DNA of 64,000 bases. Source: Haemophilus_A paraphrohaemolyticus_A. Lineage in GTDB: Bacteria; Pseudomonadota; Gammaproteobacteria; Enterobacterales; Pasteurellaceae. Positions within the stretch are counted from its first letter, which is position 1. Every line of letters starts with the position of its first letter. The stretch spans positions 62,001 through 126,000 of the forward strand of contig NZ_QEQF01000005.1 of the NCBI RefSeq assembly GCF_003253115.1, given 5' to 3'. Of this stretch, positions 15,358 to 24,374 are shown in pieces. Below the pieces are notes generated by a model. It ran no database searches. It worked only from the letters and a program-made list of their open reading frames with translations, and was not told the DNA's origin. Both the position numbers and the translations under genes were made by a program.

Positions 15358-16216
15358 ATTTCTGGATGAGCTCTACACTATATTTTATTGCTTCGGGTAT
15401 CGAGTTCCCGTGATTTTTATTTAAAATCCAAAGAAAGTGAACATTATTGCCCTGCGATTTTAATTTTTCGCTCAACTGCTCTGCATTAAATGGGCGTATT
15501 TGTTGGCGCTGCTGAATGCGTTGTTTCTGTTCAGATGTTATTTGCGGATCTTTTTCTGGAAACTCTTCATACTCACCAAGAGTAATTAAAATATGCTCCG
15601 GTTTATGTGCAATCCAATCACTCTTTTTAGGTAAAAATTCACCCTTTCCCCACCAAAGCGATGGGCTGGCAAGAGTGTAATACTGAAATAAATTAGGTTG
15701 ATGGAATAGAATATAAAGCCCAAAAAGTCCGCCAAAAGAGTGCCCAAAGAAGTGCTGTTTTTTGTTATGAATACGATAATGTTGTTCAATATAAGGCTTT
15801 ACTTCGGTTTGAATAAAACGTAAAAAATCGGCAGCACCTCCGCCATTTTTGAAGGTTTCGTCTTGAACCGAGAAAGTGTAATCTCTGCGACGTTCATTAA
15901 TCGAATAAGCATTATCGGAAACATAGCCGATGCCTACAATCAGCGGAAGCGGTAAATCAGGATTTACCGCATTTACCGCCAATGGAAAATGTGCATTGCC
16001 ATCAAGCAGGTAAAGCACGGGTAAAGGCTTAGGTTGCTGCTTCGGCTTGGCAATAAATAAGCGATAAGCCTTATTTTCAAAGTGCATATCTTGTTGGTGG
16101 ATATGATAATAAGCGGTCATTTTAGAGCTAAGTTTTGCAATGGTGAAATCAGGCTCGGCATAACTTTTTGCTATTAATAACAAGCCCAACCAAAAGTAAA
16201 GAAAATATCGTGACAT
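15356..16216 (-). CDS. Secreted alpha/beta-hydrolase of the siderophore esterase type (IroE/BesA-like)
   Basis: A 286 aa putative esterase (PF00756 family) with a signal peptide, MSRYFLYFWLGLLLIAKSYA. The nucleophile elbow is GHSFGG, the oxyanion region is near PVLYLLDGNAHF, and a late His (NKNHGNSIPEA) completes a plausible triad. Such enzymes cut the trilactone backbone of enterobactin- or salmochelin-like siderophores. It lies 51 bp downstream of a catecholate-type TonB receptor on the same strand, with a hairpin between them, which supports periplasmic opening of an imported ferric siderophore. The exact substrate is not shown by the sequence. Confidence 0.8.
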   Translation of the reverse strand: MSRYFLYFWLGLLLIAKSYAEPDFTIAKLSSKMTAYYHIHQQDMHFENKAYRLFIAKPKQQPKPLPVLYLLDGNAHFPLAVNAVNPDLPLPLIVGIGYVSDNAYSINERRRDYTFSVQDETFKNGGGAADFLRFIQTEVKPYIEQHYRIHNKKQHFFGHSFGGLFGLYILFHQPNLFQYYTLASPSLWWGKGEFLPKKSDWIAHKPEHILITLGEYEEFPEKDPQITSEQKQRIQQRQQIRPFNAEQLSEKLKSQGNNVHFLWILNKNHGNSIPEAIKYSVELIQK

Positions 16217-16225
16217 AAAATGCTC

Positions 16226-16254
16226 AGCAACATTTAGAAAGCCTAAATGTTGCT
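16226..16254 (-). terminator. Hairpin between TonB receptor and esterase genes
   Basis: AGCAACATTTAG and CTAAATGTTGCT form a perfect 12 bp stem with a 5 nt loop in the 51 bp gap. The T-tail is short and broken, so it may attenuate transcription or trim the mRNA rather than end transcription fully. Confidence 0.6.
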
Positions 16255-16267
16255 AATTCCCAACTGA

Positions 16268-18343
16268 TTAAAAGGTAACGTTAAGGTTAGTCCATAAACG
16301 GCGTCCATCTTCTACTGTCCAGCTGCCCCCATTGGTGTTCACACGCTCTCCAATGTGATTGCCGATATTTAACACTGCCATAGTAAGAGCAACATTCGGG
16401 TTAAATTGGTAAGTTGCACCTAAATCAACAGTAGTATAAGCCTTGCGGGTACGGAATGGATTTTTATTATCGCCATTACGTGGATTTGCCCAAATTTGTT
16501 TGCCTTTATATGCCACACGAGTATAGGCTGTGAAGGCATCGCTCATATCCCAATTTAGCTTCGCACTAGCAGAATGTTTTGGTGTGTTATCCAACGGTAA
16601 ACCGCGCAAACTGACTTTAGAGGCAGAGACATCTTCATCAGATTGGCGTTTAGAGTGTTGGTAAGTGTAGCTTAAATCCGCATTCCAATGTTCGTTGAAA
16701 GGAATATGAGCAGCCATTTCCACCCCTTTCACATTCGCACGTCCTACATTGGCATATTCATACAATTTAGCTCCTGTTACAGGATCAGCCTTACCTGTGT
16801 AGTGGCTAGTTAATTTATTTCTGAAATCAGTATTAAACAAGGTAATGCTTGAACTATAGCCGTTATTATTGCTGTAAGCGAAAGTAACCTCTTGGTTTAC
16901 ACTCGTTTCAGGTTTGAGATTTTTATTCCCATAAATGACACCTGCACCGGCTTCGGTAGAGGTTACATAGCTTTCGCTGATTTCACGAATGCTTGGTGCT
17001 TTAAAGGCTTTAGCTACCCCAGCTTTAAAGGTAAAGTTATCATTGAAGTGGTAGATCGCATAAGCTCTAGGCGTCCAATGTGTGCCATATTTTTCGTGGT
17101 TTTCAAAGCGAGAGCCGAGAGTAAGCAACAGATGTTCACCAATATCAATGCGATCTTCTAAGAAGAATGCCGATTGCTTGATGCTATTTTTGCTGTTTTC
17201 AAACATCGCTTGTGATGCCTTTTTGCCATTTGATAATGTTCTAGTTTGCACTTTTGTCACAGAATCATCTTGTAATTTTGCTTGTTGTGCTTGTCCACCA
17301 AAGACGAAGAAATGGTTAGAAAGTGGCAACATAAATTTCGCATCAAATACATTGTTTTTGATTTCTGGCTTACGGCTGTTCATCACATCATTCACCATCA
17401 CCTCACGTTTAGCCACTTCTTGCGAGAAGCTAAGTTCCGAGGTCATAAAATCCCAATCTGCTTGGTGAGTGAAAGACCAATGGTTGCGGGTTGCACGGGT
17501 AGTGCTTGGGCTGTTTTTTGTTACTGAAGCCCCACGTGTTGTGGTTAAATCAATGGTTTTTCCTGGGGTTTCATCTTTAGATAGGCGATGACGACCTGCT
17601 TCAAAGATAAAGGTTTGTTTATCCACAGGGGTAAAGGTTAATTTGGCGTTAAGGTTGCCATCTTTGTTTTTGTTTGATGCTCCAATCAGGCGATCTTCTT
17701 GACGATAGTTACCGCCACCATAAACTTGCAACCCCAATACATTGCTAATTAGCGGACCTGAAACAAAGAAATCGCCGTGATAGCCATCACCAAATTCAGA
17801 TTTATCGTGAACGGTAAAACCGCTAGAAAATGAGCCAGTCCATTCTTTTGTCGCATTTTTAGTAATGATATTGACGACACCACCCATTGCATCAGAACCA
17901 TAAAGTGAAGACATTGGTCCACGCACGACCTCAATACGTTCAATTGCACTCACAGGCGGAATGAATGCCCCTTCAAATCCACCATTACCATTTGGACGAG
18001 ATTCACGCGTATTTTGGCGGTGTCCATCCACCATAATTAAAGTGTAATCGGCAGGTAGACCACGAATAGAAATGTCTGATTTATTCGCATTACTGCCACT
18101 TACATTTACCCCTGGAATATCTTGGAGTGCATTTTCTAAACGATTGGAAGGGTGTTTTTTTAGCTGGGCTTGGCTGATTACACTAATGCTTGCAGGTGCA
18201 TCACGCAATTCTTGTACAGCTCCTGAAGCGGTTACTACAATCGGGGCAAGTTCGAGTGATTGCTCTTCTGCCATTGCATTGCTTACTAATGCTGTAAGCA
18301 TAGCAAGGCGTAAAGGTGAAAGTTTCATTTTTATAGATTTCAT
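16268..18343 (-). CDS. TonB-dependent siderophore receptor, catecholate type
   Basis: A 691 aa outer-membrane receptor. The signal peptide ends NAMA, a TonB box-like PIVVTASG follows, then a plug domain (DIPGVNVSGSNANKSDISIRG and VEVVRGPMSSLYGSDAMGGV) and a 22-strand barrel ending in VTF with the terminal Phe. The plug motifs and size match the FepA/IroN/BfrA group that imports ferric enterobactin-like siderophores. It is upstream of a siderophore esterase-type gene in the same orientation. Fur control is likely from the family, but I see no convincing Fur box close to the start in 18344-18602. Substrate specificity is inference. Confidence 0.87.
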   Translation of the reverse strand: MKSIKMKLSPLRLAMLTALVSNAMAEEQSLELAPIVVTASGAVQELRDAPASISVISQAQLKKHPSNRLENALQDIPGVNVSGSNANKSDISIRGLPADYTLIMVDGHRQNTRESRPNGNGGFEGAFIPPVSAIERIEVVRGPMSSLYGSDAMGGVVNIITKNATKEWTGSFSSGFTVHDKSEFGDGYHGDFFVSGPLISNVLGLQVYGGGNYRQEDRLIGASNKNKDGNLNAKLTFTPVDKQTFIFEAGRHRLSKDETPGKTIDLTTTRGASVTKNSPSTTRATRNHWSFTHQADWDFMTSELSFSQEVAKREVMVNDVMNSRKPEIKNNVFDAKFMLPLSNHFFVFGGQAQQAKLQDDSVTKVQTRTLSNGKKASQAMFENSKNSIKQSAFFLEDRIDIGEHLLLTLGSRFENHEKYGTHWTPRAYAIYHFNDNFTFKAGVAKAFKAPSIREISESYVTSTEAGAGVIYGNKNLKPETSVNQEVTFAYSNNNGYSSSITLFNTDFRNKLTSHYTGKADPVTGAKLYEYANVGRANVKGVEMAAHIPFNEHWNADLSYTYQHSKRQSDEDVSASKVSLRGLPLDNTPKHSASAKLNWDMSDAFTAYTRVAYKGKQIWANPRNGDNKNPFRTRKAYTTVDLGATYQFNPNVALTMAVLNIGNHIGERVNTNGGSWTVEDGRRLWTNLNVTF

Positions 18344-18602
18344 ACATTATCCTTAACCAATTTGGTCAAAATTTGAGAAAAGCTGACCGCTTGTAAGCTA
18401 TTATGCTAATTAAAACGTTCAGTTGAATTTTATGATCACCGTACAAGGGCGAGTTTAGATGCTATGTGTTTCATAAGTGTGATTGTTTTCGTGTGAAGGA
18501 ATGTTAGATTATAAAAACTAAAATATCCGAATAAGAAAGTAGGAGATATAGGAAATGATAATAACTCTTATACTCAATGTAAAGAGTTAGTAAAAAAATT
18601 TG

Positions 18603-19037
18603 GGGAGCTGTACTAGATAACCAGCCCCCTTAACTAATTGTTTTAAAATTGAAATTTGAGATTTTATTTCACTGTTGTTAAAACGTCATTCACATTCCTT
18701 TAAATACAGCTCAAAATGCTCCTTAGAAATGCCATTAAGCTTACGTAAATGACGTTTTACTTGATTCCCAAAATGCTCAATTCCGTTTATGTAGTTATGA
18801 TTTTCAGCAAAATTTTCCAAAACGTGGGCTTGTTTGATAGATGAGTAAGCGTAATCGATAAAAGTAATAAGCGGCTGTATTTTTGTTTACATTAACCAAT
18901 TCACTGGCTGTTCTTGCTGTGACACCTACGACAAACAGTTCAATGAGTTTATTTTGTTTATGCTGACTTAAGCGACTTTTTCTCATTGGTTTATTCTAAC
19001 CTAAATGGGATTTTTAGTCGTTATCTAGTACAGACCC
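18603..19037 (-). mobile_element. IS1016-like (IS1595 family) element with internal deletion
   Basis: Imperfect terminal inverted repeats bound the element: GGGAGCTGTACTAGATAAC at 18603 and, on the other strand, GGGTCTGTACTAGATAAC ending at 19037. The reverse strand opens with MRKSRLSQHKQNKLIELFV, the N-terminus of the IS1016 transposase, to about residue 58. It then jumps at a GGAAAATTTTGC junction to the C-terminal part (NYINGIEHFGNQVKRHLRK, HFELYLKECE). The catalytic middle of roughly 100 codons is gone, so it is a 435 bp non-autonomous relic. No clear target duplication flanks it. Confidence 0.85.
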
Positions 19038-20084
19038 TTGTTTTTTAGCACCAAATGCTGCGCCAAAATGGTTATCGTGAGATTCAGCAATACCGCCTAA
19101 CTCTTTAGCGTTTTCACCAAAGAATTTACCTTGCACTTCAACTTTTGCATCAGCTTTAAAGTGGTTTGATGTTGCTGATCCAACGAATGCATTGTTGATA
19201 ATATCAGCATTGATATTAATCACTTTTTGGTTCGGTGTTGTTAACGAGCCTGAGAGTTTTTTCTCTCCGAAATTGACAGTAAATTCTGATTTTCCTACTG
19301 GGTATCCAATTTTATTATCATCCTTACCATCAAAATCGCCCATAAAGATCACATCCCCCGAATATATTGCTTTTCTTGTTGGCATTACTTGAGTTGGATT
19401 ACCGTTATAGAACATATAGGTTGGGATATCCTCCGAATCAACAGAACTAATAATACCAAAACGGACATCTGAGTTTTTTTCACAACAGACGTTTACTTCT
19501 CTATCTTTATCTTTTGTTTCCCCTTTTTTAGAAAAACTTGCCCAAGTATTGTTTAGGTATTCATCAGACGGAATTTCAATTTTTATGCCATCAATATCAA
19601 TCGTATTCATATTGAAACTGGTTAAAGAATAGATAGGAATGTCTTTTTCAAAACCTGAAACATTGCCTTCTATTTCATTAATGAAACTATAAGCTCCTGT
19701 GCCACTTGTATTTACTTTGGGTTTCTCTGGTTTTGGTTCAATTTTAGGCTGAACTGGTTTTTGAGTTTCTGTAGATTGCTGAGATTTTACTGTTTGAGCA
19801 GGTTGATTTGATTGTTGCTGTTTAGAAGGCTGTTGTACTTGTGGTGCTGGATTTTCAGCAGGTGCTGAACTATTATTTCCGCCACCACTACTTTGCTGAG
19901 GTTTTACTGTTTGAGCAGGTTGATTTGATTGTTGCTGTTTAGAAGGCTGTTGTACTTGTGGTGCTAGATTTTCAGCAGGTGCTGAACTATTATTTCCGCC
20001 ACCACTACTTCCACAAGCGGTTAAAATAAATGCCGATAATGCAGTTAAGCCAAACTTGGCGAGAGATTGTGTAGTCAATGCCAT
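19014..20084 (-). CDS. TbpB-like/Slam-type surface lipoprotein, tail encoded by IS end
   Basis: A 356 aa lipoprotein. The signal peptide ends in the lipobox LTAC, followed by a Gly/Ser/Asn-rich linker and a low-complexity Gln/Pro region made of two 39-residue repeats. A lysine/proline tether (KPVQPKIEPKPEKPK) leads to a C-terminal beta-barrel domain (GAYSFINEIEGNV ... AKVEVQGKFFGENAKELGGI). The ending FGAAFGAKKQ is the hallmark of TbpB/HpuA/Slam-dependent surface lipoproteins. The last residues GSVLDND and the stop come from the IS1016-like inverted repeat. Family members bind host transferrin, hemoglobin or complement factors. The ligand here is unknown, and no Slam or TonB partner is adjacent. 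Confidence 0.8.
   Translation of the reverse strand: MALTTQSLAKFGLTALSAFILTACGSSGGGNNSSAPAENLAPQVQQPSKQQQSNQPAQTVKPQQSSGGGNNSSAPAENPAPQVQQPSKQQQSNQPAQTVKSQQSTETQKPVQPKIEPKPEKPKVNTSGTGAYSFINEIEGNVSGFEKDIPIYSLTSFNMNTIDIDGIKIEIPSDEYLNNTWASFSKKGETKDKDREVNVCCEKNSDVRFGIISSVDSEDIPTYMFYNGNPTQVMPTRKAIYSGDVIFMGDFDGKDDNKIGYPVGKSEFTVNFGEKKLSGSLTTPNQKVININADIINNAFVGSATSNHFKADAKVEVQGKFFGENAKELGGIAESHDNHFGAAFGAKKQGSVLDND
19776..20010 (-). repeat. 117-bp tandem duplication in the lipoprotein gene
   Basis: Two adjacent 117 bp units (19776-19892, 19893-20009) are nearly identical. Each encodes 39 residues of the Gln/Pro-rich linker. The only coding differences seen are Leu/Pro and Pro/Ser swaps, which points to a recent in-frame duplication. 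Confidence 0.93.
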
Positions 20085-20202
20085 ATTTTTCTCCTTTTTA
20101 ATGTTTTATACCTTTATACCGATAAAAGCGTAACAAAAAGTGTCCATAAAAGATAGAGGCTGATATACTGAAAACCTTAGAAAAATTAAGCAAAATCAAA
20201 CA

Positions 20203-20613
20203 ATGAAGAAAAATACCGAAAATCAATCAGATAACGAAGTGCGCCTTGATAAATGGCTTTGGGCAGCACGTTTTTACAAAACGCGTTCGATTGCCAAAGC
20301 AATGATTGAGGGCGGAAAGGTGCACTACAACGGTCAACGAGCCAAAGTCAGCAAAGCGGTTGAAATCGGTGCGACAATCAAACTACGTCAAGGTAATGAA
20401 GAAAAAGAGATTATTGTTACCGCCTTAAGCACTCAACGCCGAGGTGCACCAGAAACACAACTGCTTTATCAAGAAACTGAAAAAAGCGTGAAACAGCGTG
20501 AAGCGATTACGTTTGCTCGCAAGGCAAATGCCCTCTCAATGCCGCATCCTGAGCGTCGCCCGAATAAGAAAGAGCGTCGAGAGTTAGTCAAATTTAAAGA
20601 GCACATCTTGTAA
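20203..20613 (+). CDS. hslR: Ribosome-associated heat shock protein Hsp15
   Basis: A 136 aa S4-domain RNA-binding protein that recognises 50S subunits carrying stalled nascent peptidyl-tRNA and helps recycle them after heat stress. The S4 fold is visible at VRLDKWLWAARFYKTRSIAK and GGKVHYNGQRAKVSKAVEIG, followed by a basic C-terminal tail (HPERRPNKKERRELVKF). It lies 78 bp before hslO, the same pairing as in other Gammaproteobacteria. A short hairpin between them may weaken read-through. Confidence 0.95.
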   Translation: MKKNTENQSDNEVRLDKWLWAARFYKTRSIAKAMIEGGKVHYNGQRAKVSKAVEIGATIKLRQGNEEKEIIVTALSTQRRGAPETQLLYQETEKSVKQREAITFARKANALSMPHPERRPNKKERRELVKFKEHIL

Positions 20614-20651
20614 TTTGCAAAAGTACCTCCATATTGTGTGCAACATACATT

Positions 20652-20676
20652 CCCCTTTATGTAAGGGGCTTTTTTA
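20652..20676 (+). terminator. Intrinsic terminator or attenuator between hslR and hslO
   Basis: CCCCTT, a short loop, AAGGGG, then C and six Ts. The stem is only 6 bp, so part of the transcripts may continue into hslO. Confidence 0.6.
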
Positions 20677-20690
20677 TTTTAAGGAACATT

Positions 20691-21578
20691 ATGTACAAAC
20701 AAGACAACGATAAACTCTATCGCTACTTATTCCAAAACCGTGCTGTGCGTGGCGAATGGGTACGCTTAAATGATACTTTTACCGAAACATTAAATACCCA
20801 TCACTACCCAATCGTAGTGCAAAATTTATTGGGCGAAATGTTGGTCGCAACCAGCCTTTTAACCGCAACAATGAAATTTGAAGGCACCATTACCGTACAA
20901 ATTCAGGGCGATGGTCCGTTAAAATTAGCGGTGGTAAATGGCAATGAGCAACAGCAATTACGTGCATTAGCGCGCGTAGAAGGTGAAGTAGCAGAAACCG
21001 CCACTTTACACGAAATGATCGGCAATGGTGTGTTAGTGATTTCTATCATTCCAACCGATGGCGAACGCTATCAAGGCGTGATCGGCTTAGATAAACCGAC
21101 AATTCGCAAATGTTTAGAAGATTATTTCGTGCGTTCCGAGCAGTTGCAAACGCATTTAGTGATTCGCACTGGCGAATATGAAGGCAAAGCGGTGGCTGGC
21201 GGAATGTTGCTCCAAATTATGCCAGACGGCACAGGAACGCCTGAAGATTTTGAGCATTTAGCCACTTTAACTGAAACCGTGAAAGATGAAGAGCTATTCG
21301 GCTTAACCGCAGAAGAACTACTCTATCGCTTATACCACGAAGAGCACGTGCAAGTTTATGAACCGAAAAATACCGAGTTCAAATGTGGTTGTTCACGCGA
21401 ACGCTCTGGTAATGCCATTTTATTATTGCCAACGGAAGAAATTGAAGAAATGTTAGCCGAAAAGAATGGCGTGATTGATATGCAATGCGAATGTTGTGGC
21501 ACACAATATTTCTTCGATAAAAAAGCGATTGAAGAGTTTAAAGCGGAAGCGGATAAATTAAACCAATTAGGGCTATAA
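20691..21578 (+). CDS. hslO: Redox-regulated chaperone Hsp33
   Basis: A 295 aa holdase chaperone switched on by oxidation, for example by hypochlorite. The N-terminal domain starts MYKQDNDKLYRYLFQNRAVR. The C-terminal zinc switch has CGC (in FKCGCSRERS) and CECC, the four-cysteine CxC/CxxC set that forms disulfides and releases zinc when oxidised. The ATG at 20691 is preceded by AAGGAACATT and matches the family start. Upstream in-frame starts run through the hairpin. It works with Hsp15 and DnaK in stress recovery. Confidence 0.96.
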   Translation: MYKQDNDKLYRYLFQNRAVRGEWVRLNDTFTETLNTHHYPIVVQNLLGEMLVATSLLTATMKFEGTITVQIQGDGPLKLAVVNGNEQQQLRALARVEGEVAETATLHEMIGNGVLVISIIPTDGERYQGVIGLDKPTIRKCLEDYFVRSEQLQTHLVIRTGEYEGKAVAGGMLLQIMPDGTGTPEDFEHLATLTETVKDEELFGLTAEELLYRLYHEEHVQVYEPKNTEFKCGCSRERSGNAILLLPTEEIEEMLAEKNGVIDMQCECCGTQYFFDKKAIEEFKAEADKLNQLGL

Positions 21579-21587
21579 AACAAAAAT

Positions 21588-21612
21588 AGGGCGGATCATT
21601 TCCGCCCATTTT
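21588..21612. terminator. Terminator between convergent hslO and sodC
   Basis: GGGCGGA and TCCGCCC form a stem with a short loop, followed by ATTTTT. It lies between the two stops and can serve both genes. Confidence 0.75.
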
Positions 21613-21629
21613 TATGCTTATCGGTAAGA

Positions 21630-22172
21630 TTATCTAATCACACCACACGCCATACGCGCACCGCCACCGCCAAGAGCTGCAGGGTGATCGGAATGGTTAT
21701 CGCCGCCTGCGTGAATCATAATCGCGTGATTTTTCACTTCATCTAATTTTTTCAAGCGTGGGGCAAGTACAGGTTGTGTTGCTGTGCCATCATGTAACAC
21801 AGTTAAGGCTGGAAGGTCGCCTAAGTGTGCATCGTCAGACCACGGGAAACCGTGACCTTTCGCATTGGTTGGGTTCCAGTGACCGCCTGCTGCTAAACCA
21901 GCGGTAAGTTTGCCGTCTTTCTCTTTTGGCTCACAGCTTGGGTTTTCGTGAATATGGAAACCATGTAAACCTTCTGCTAAACCAGTTAGATTTGGAGTGA
22001 ACACTAAACCGTAAGGAGACTCGGTAATTTCAACCGTACCCACATCTTTGTTGCCGTGTTGTACATCCAATTGTTGCACTTTCACCACTAATTTTGCAGG
22101 CTCATTTGCGTTTGCCACAGAAGTTGCAAATAATCCGCCTAAAATGACCGCTAATGCTGTTTTGATTTTCAT
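21630..22172 (-). CDS. sodC: Periplasmic copper/zinc superoxide dismutase
   Basis: A 180 aa secreted Cu,Zn-SOD that dismutates superoxide outside the cytoplasm. After the signal peptide (MKIKTALAVILGGLFATSVANA) the metal ligands are in place: GLHGFHIHENPSC (two Cu His and a structural Cys), GGHWNPT (bridging His), HLGDLPAL, and HAGGDNHSD (last Cu His). The C-terminus GGGARMACGVIR carries the second disulfide Cys. It is of the bacterial dimeric type known from Haemophilus and Actinobacillus. It is divergent from asd and probably protects against host phagocyte superoxide. Confidence 0.96.
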   Translation of the reverse strand: MKIKTALAVILGGLFATSVANANEPAKLVVKVQQLDVQHGNKDVGTVEITESPYGLVFTPNLTGLAEGLHGFHIHENPSCEPKEKDGKLTAGLAAGGHWNPTNAKGHGFPWSDDAHLGDLPALTVLHDGTATQPVLAPRLKKLDEVKNHAIMIHAGGDNHSDHPAALGGGGARMACGVIR

Positions 22173-22357
22173 CCTAATTTCCTCTTAAAAAAGCACCGTT
22201 ATCGGTGGTTATATTCTAACCACTTTTATTTTATTTTATCTAGAATAAAGTAATCGGCAAAAACATTGCATTTTTGCATTGCATTTTCATCAAAAATCTT
22301 GTATTTATGCAAGCTATCACTCAAAACAACATTATTTAATTATTCAGGAGCAACACA

Positions 22358-23473
22358 ATGCAAAATGTCGGTTTTATCGGTTGGCGTGGAATGGTAGGGT
22401 CTGTGTTAATGGATCGTATGGTTCAAGAAAATGACTTTGCAAACATCAACCCCGTTTTCTTCACTACTTCACAAGCGGGGCAAAAAGCTCCTGTGTTTGC
22501 AGGTAAAGATGCAGGCGAGTTAAAAAACGCTTTCGATATTGAAGACTTAGCCAAATTAGACATTATCGTAACCTGCCAAGGTGGCGATTACACCAATGAA
22601 GTTTATCCAAAATTACGTGCAGCAGGCTGGAATGGCTATTGGATTGATGCGGCCTCTGCCCTTCGTATGGAAAAAGATGCCATCATCGTATTAGACCCAG
22701 TGAACCAACACGTGATTTCTGAAGGCTTGAAAAACGGCGTGAAAACCTTTGTGGGTGGTAACTGCACAGTGAGCTTGATGTTAATGGCAATCGGTGGTTT
22801 ATTCGAAAAAGATTTAGTGGAATGGATTTCGGTGGCAACCTACCAAGCCGCTTCAGGTGCGGGTGCGAAAAATATGCGTGAATTGCTCTCACAAATGGGC
22901 TTATTAGAACAGGCGGTTTCAAGTGAATTAAAAGACCCTGCTTCATCTATTTTAGATATTGAACGTAAAGTGACGGCAGAAATGCGTTCTGATAGTTTCC
23001 CAACCGAAAACTTTGGTGCAGCATTAGGCGGCAGCTTAATCCCTTGGATTGACAAACTTCTTCCAGAAACAGGACAAACTAAAGAAGAATGGAAAGGTTA
23101 TGCAGAAACCAACAAAATTCTTGGTTTAAGCGACAATCCAATTCCTGTGGATGGTTTATGCGTGCGTATCGGTGCATTACGTTGCCATAGCCAAGCGTTC
23201 ACCATTAAGCTTAAAAAAGATTTACCATTAGCGGAAATTGAGCAAATCATCGCTTCACATAACGAATGGGTAAAAGTGATTCCAAACGACAAAGAAACCA
23301 CATTACGCGAATTAACGCCTGCGAAAGTAACAGGTACATTAAGCGTACCAGTGGGACGACTTCGCAAATTGGCGATGGGTCCTGAATACTTGGCAGCCTT
23401 CACCGTAGGCGATCAATTATTATGGGGTGCCGCAGAGCCAGTACGTCGTATTTTGGTTCAATTAACCAAATAA
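22358..23473 (+). CDS. asd: Aspartate-semialdehyde dehydrogenase
   Basis: Reduces aspartyl phosphate to aspartate semialdehyde with NADPH, feeding lysine, diaminopimelate, methionine and threonine synthesis. The 371 aa chain has the N-terminal GFIGWRGMVGSVLMDRM dinucleotide motif, the catalytic cysteine in GGNCTVSLMLMA, and the conserved RIGALRCHSQA. It is the longer gammaproteobacterial form. A clear ribosome site (CAGGAGCAA) precedes the ATG. It appears monocistronic, with an uptake-signal hairpin downstream. Confidence 0.97.
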   Translation: MQNVGFIGWRGMVGSVLMDRMVQENDFANINPVFFTTSQAGQKAPVFAGKDAGELKNAFDIEDLAKLDIIVTCQGGDYTNEVYPKLRAAGWNGYWIDAASALRMEKDAIIVLDPVNQHVISEGLKNGVKTFVGGNCTVSLMLMAIGGLFEKDLVEWISVATYQAASGAGAKNMRELLSQMGLLEQAVSSELKDPASSILDIERKVTAEMRSDSFPTENFGAALGGSLIPWIDKLLPETGQTKEEWKGYAETNKILGLSDNPIPVDGLCVRIGALRCHSQAFTIKLKKDLPLAEIEQIIASHNEWVKVIPNDKETTLRELTPAKVTGTLSVPVGRLRKLAMGPEYLAAFTVGDQLLWGAAEPVRRILVQLTK

Positions 23474-23487
23474 TTTCTCCTCGCAAC

Positions 23488-23541
23488 AAGCGGTAGATTT
23501 TGATAAGCAGTTTGCAAATGCTCAACAAGATTCTACCGCTT
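23488..23541 (+). terminator. Paired uptake-signal terminator of asd
   Basis: AAGCGGTAGA and TCTACCGCTT lie inverted about 30 nt apart, 15 bp after the asd stop. The first is preceded by AC, giving a complete ACAAGCGGT word. Confidence 0.7.
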
Positions 23542-23560
23542 TTATCATTCGGCTAATCTT

Positions 23561-24370
23561 ATGAAAAAACCAACAGCCCCCATTAAAATTGTCTTTTTCG
23601 ACATCGACTATACCCTTTACATCAAAGACGAAACTCGTATTCCTACCTCAATTACGGAACAGGTACTTCCACGCCTCAAAGCGAAGGGCATTATTCCCGC
23701 CATTGCCACAGGGCGAAATTATGAGGGCTTTCCCGAAGCACTGAAACCTCTGATGAACAAAGATGGCTTTGAGCTTTTTGTAACCATCAACGGGCAAGAT
23801 AATCTTTACCAAGGCAGGCAGGTTTCAGACTATCGCTTAAGCGTGGAACGTATTCAACAAGCGGTCGAAAAGCTGGAAAAATTGGGAATTACTTACGCTT
23901 TTGTTAGCCGTAACACAATTGCCGTGTCGGAAAATAATGAAATCGTTTGGAATACTACCTCGCCAATTACCAAAGATTACATTGTGGATCCGAAGTTCTA
24001 TCTTAAAGACACCACCGTGCAAATGTTGGCTTATTACTCTGAAGAGCGAGCACAAGAAGTGATAGATGCAGGCGTATTGGGCTCGGATTTAAAAGCAGTG
24101 CGCTGGAATGAAAATGCAGTAGATATTTTGCTTAAAGACAACTCCAAAGCTCGTGGTATTCAAGATATCATCAACCATTTCGGTTTTAGCATTGAAAATG
24201 CAATGGCATTTGGTGATGGGCTAAATGATGTGGAAATGTTGGAAACGGTTGGCTTTGGCGTGGTAATGGGCAATGCCGAACCAGAGCTCAAACCTTTTGC
24301 GGATTTTGTGACCAAAGATATTCGTGAAGATGGGATTTTATATGCGTTGGAAGCCCTAGAGGTGATTTAA
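23561..24370 (+). CDS. Cof-type HAD-superfamily phosphatase
   Basis: A 269 aa HAD-IIB hydrolase. Motif I is FFDIDYTLY, with the nucleophile and acid aspartates and Tyr in place of the usual Gly. Motif II is in AIATGR, and motif IV is FGDGLNDVEML. The large C2 cap sits between motifs II and III, typical of YidA/YbiV-like sugar phosphate phosphatases. The substrate is not predictable from sequence. It follows asd by 87 bp across an uptake-signal hairpin and has its own hairpin downstream. Confidence 0.88.
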   Translation: MKKPTAPIKIVFFDIDYTLYIKDETRIPTSITEQVLPRLKAKGIIPAIATGRNYEGFPEALKPLMNKDGFELFVTINGQDNLYQGRQVSDYRLSVERIQQAVEKLEKLGITYAFVSRNTIAVSENNEIVWNTTSPITKDYIVDPKFYLKDTTVQMLAYYSEERAQEVIDAGVLGSDLKAVRWNENAVDILLKDNSKARGIQDIINHFGFSIENAMAFGDGLNDVEMLETVGFGVVMGNAEPELKPFADFVTKDIREDGILYALEALEVI

Positions 24371-24374
24371 AAAA

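Noticed and set aside
18552..18573. Fur-like sequence (TGATAATAACTCTTATAC) before the TonB receptor
   Set aside because: Only one half-site matches well, and it lies over 200 bp from the receptor start, so it was not called.
18595..19045. Target-site duplication around the IS1016-like element
   Set aside because: The 8 bp on each side (AAAATTTG and TTGTTTTT) do not match, so no duplication could be claimed.
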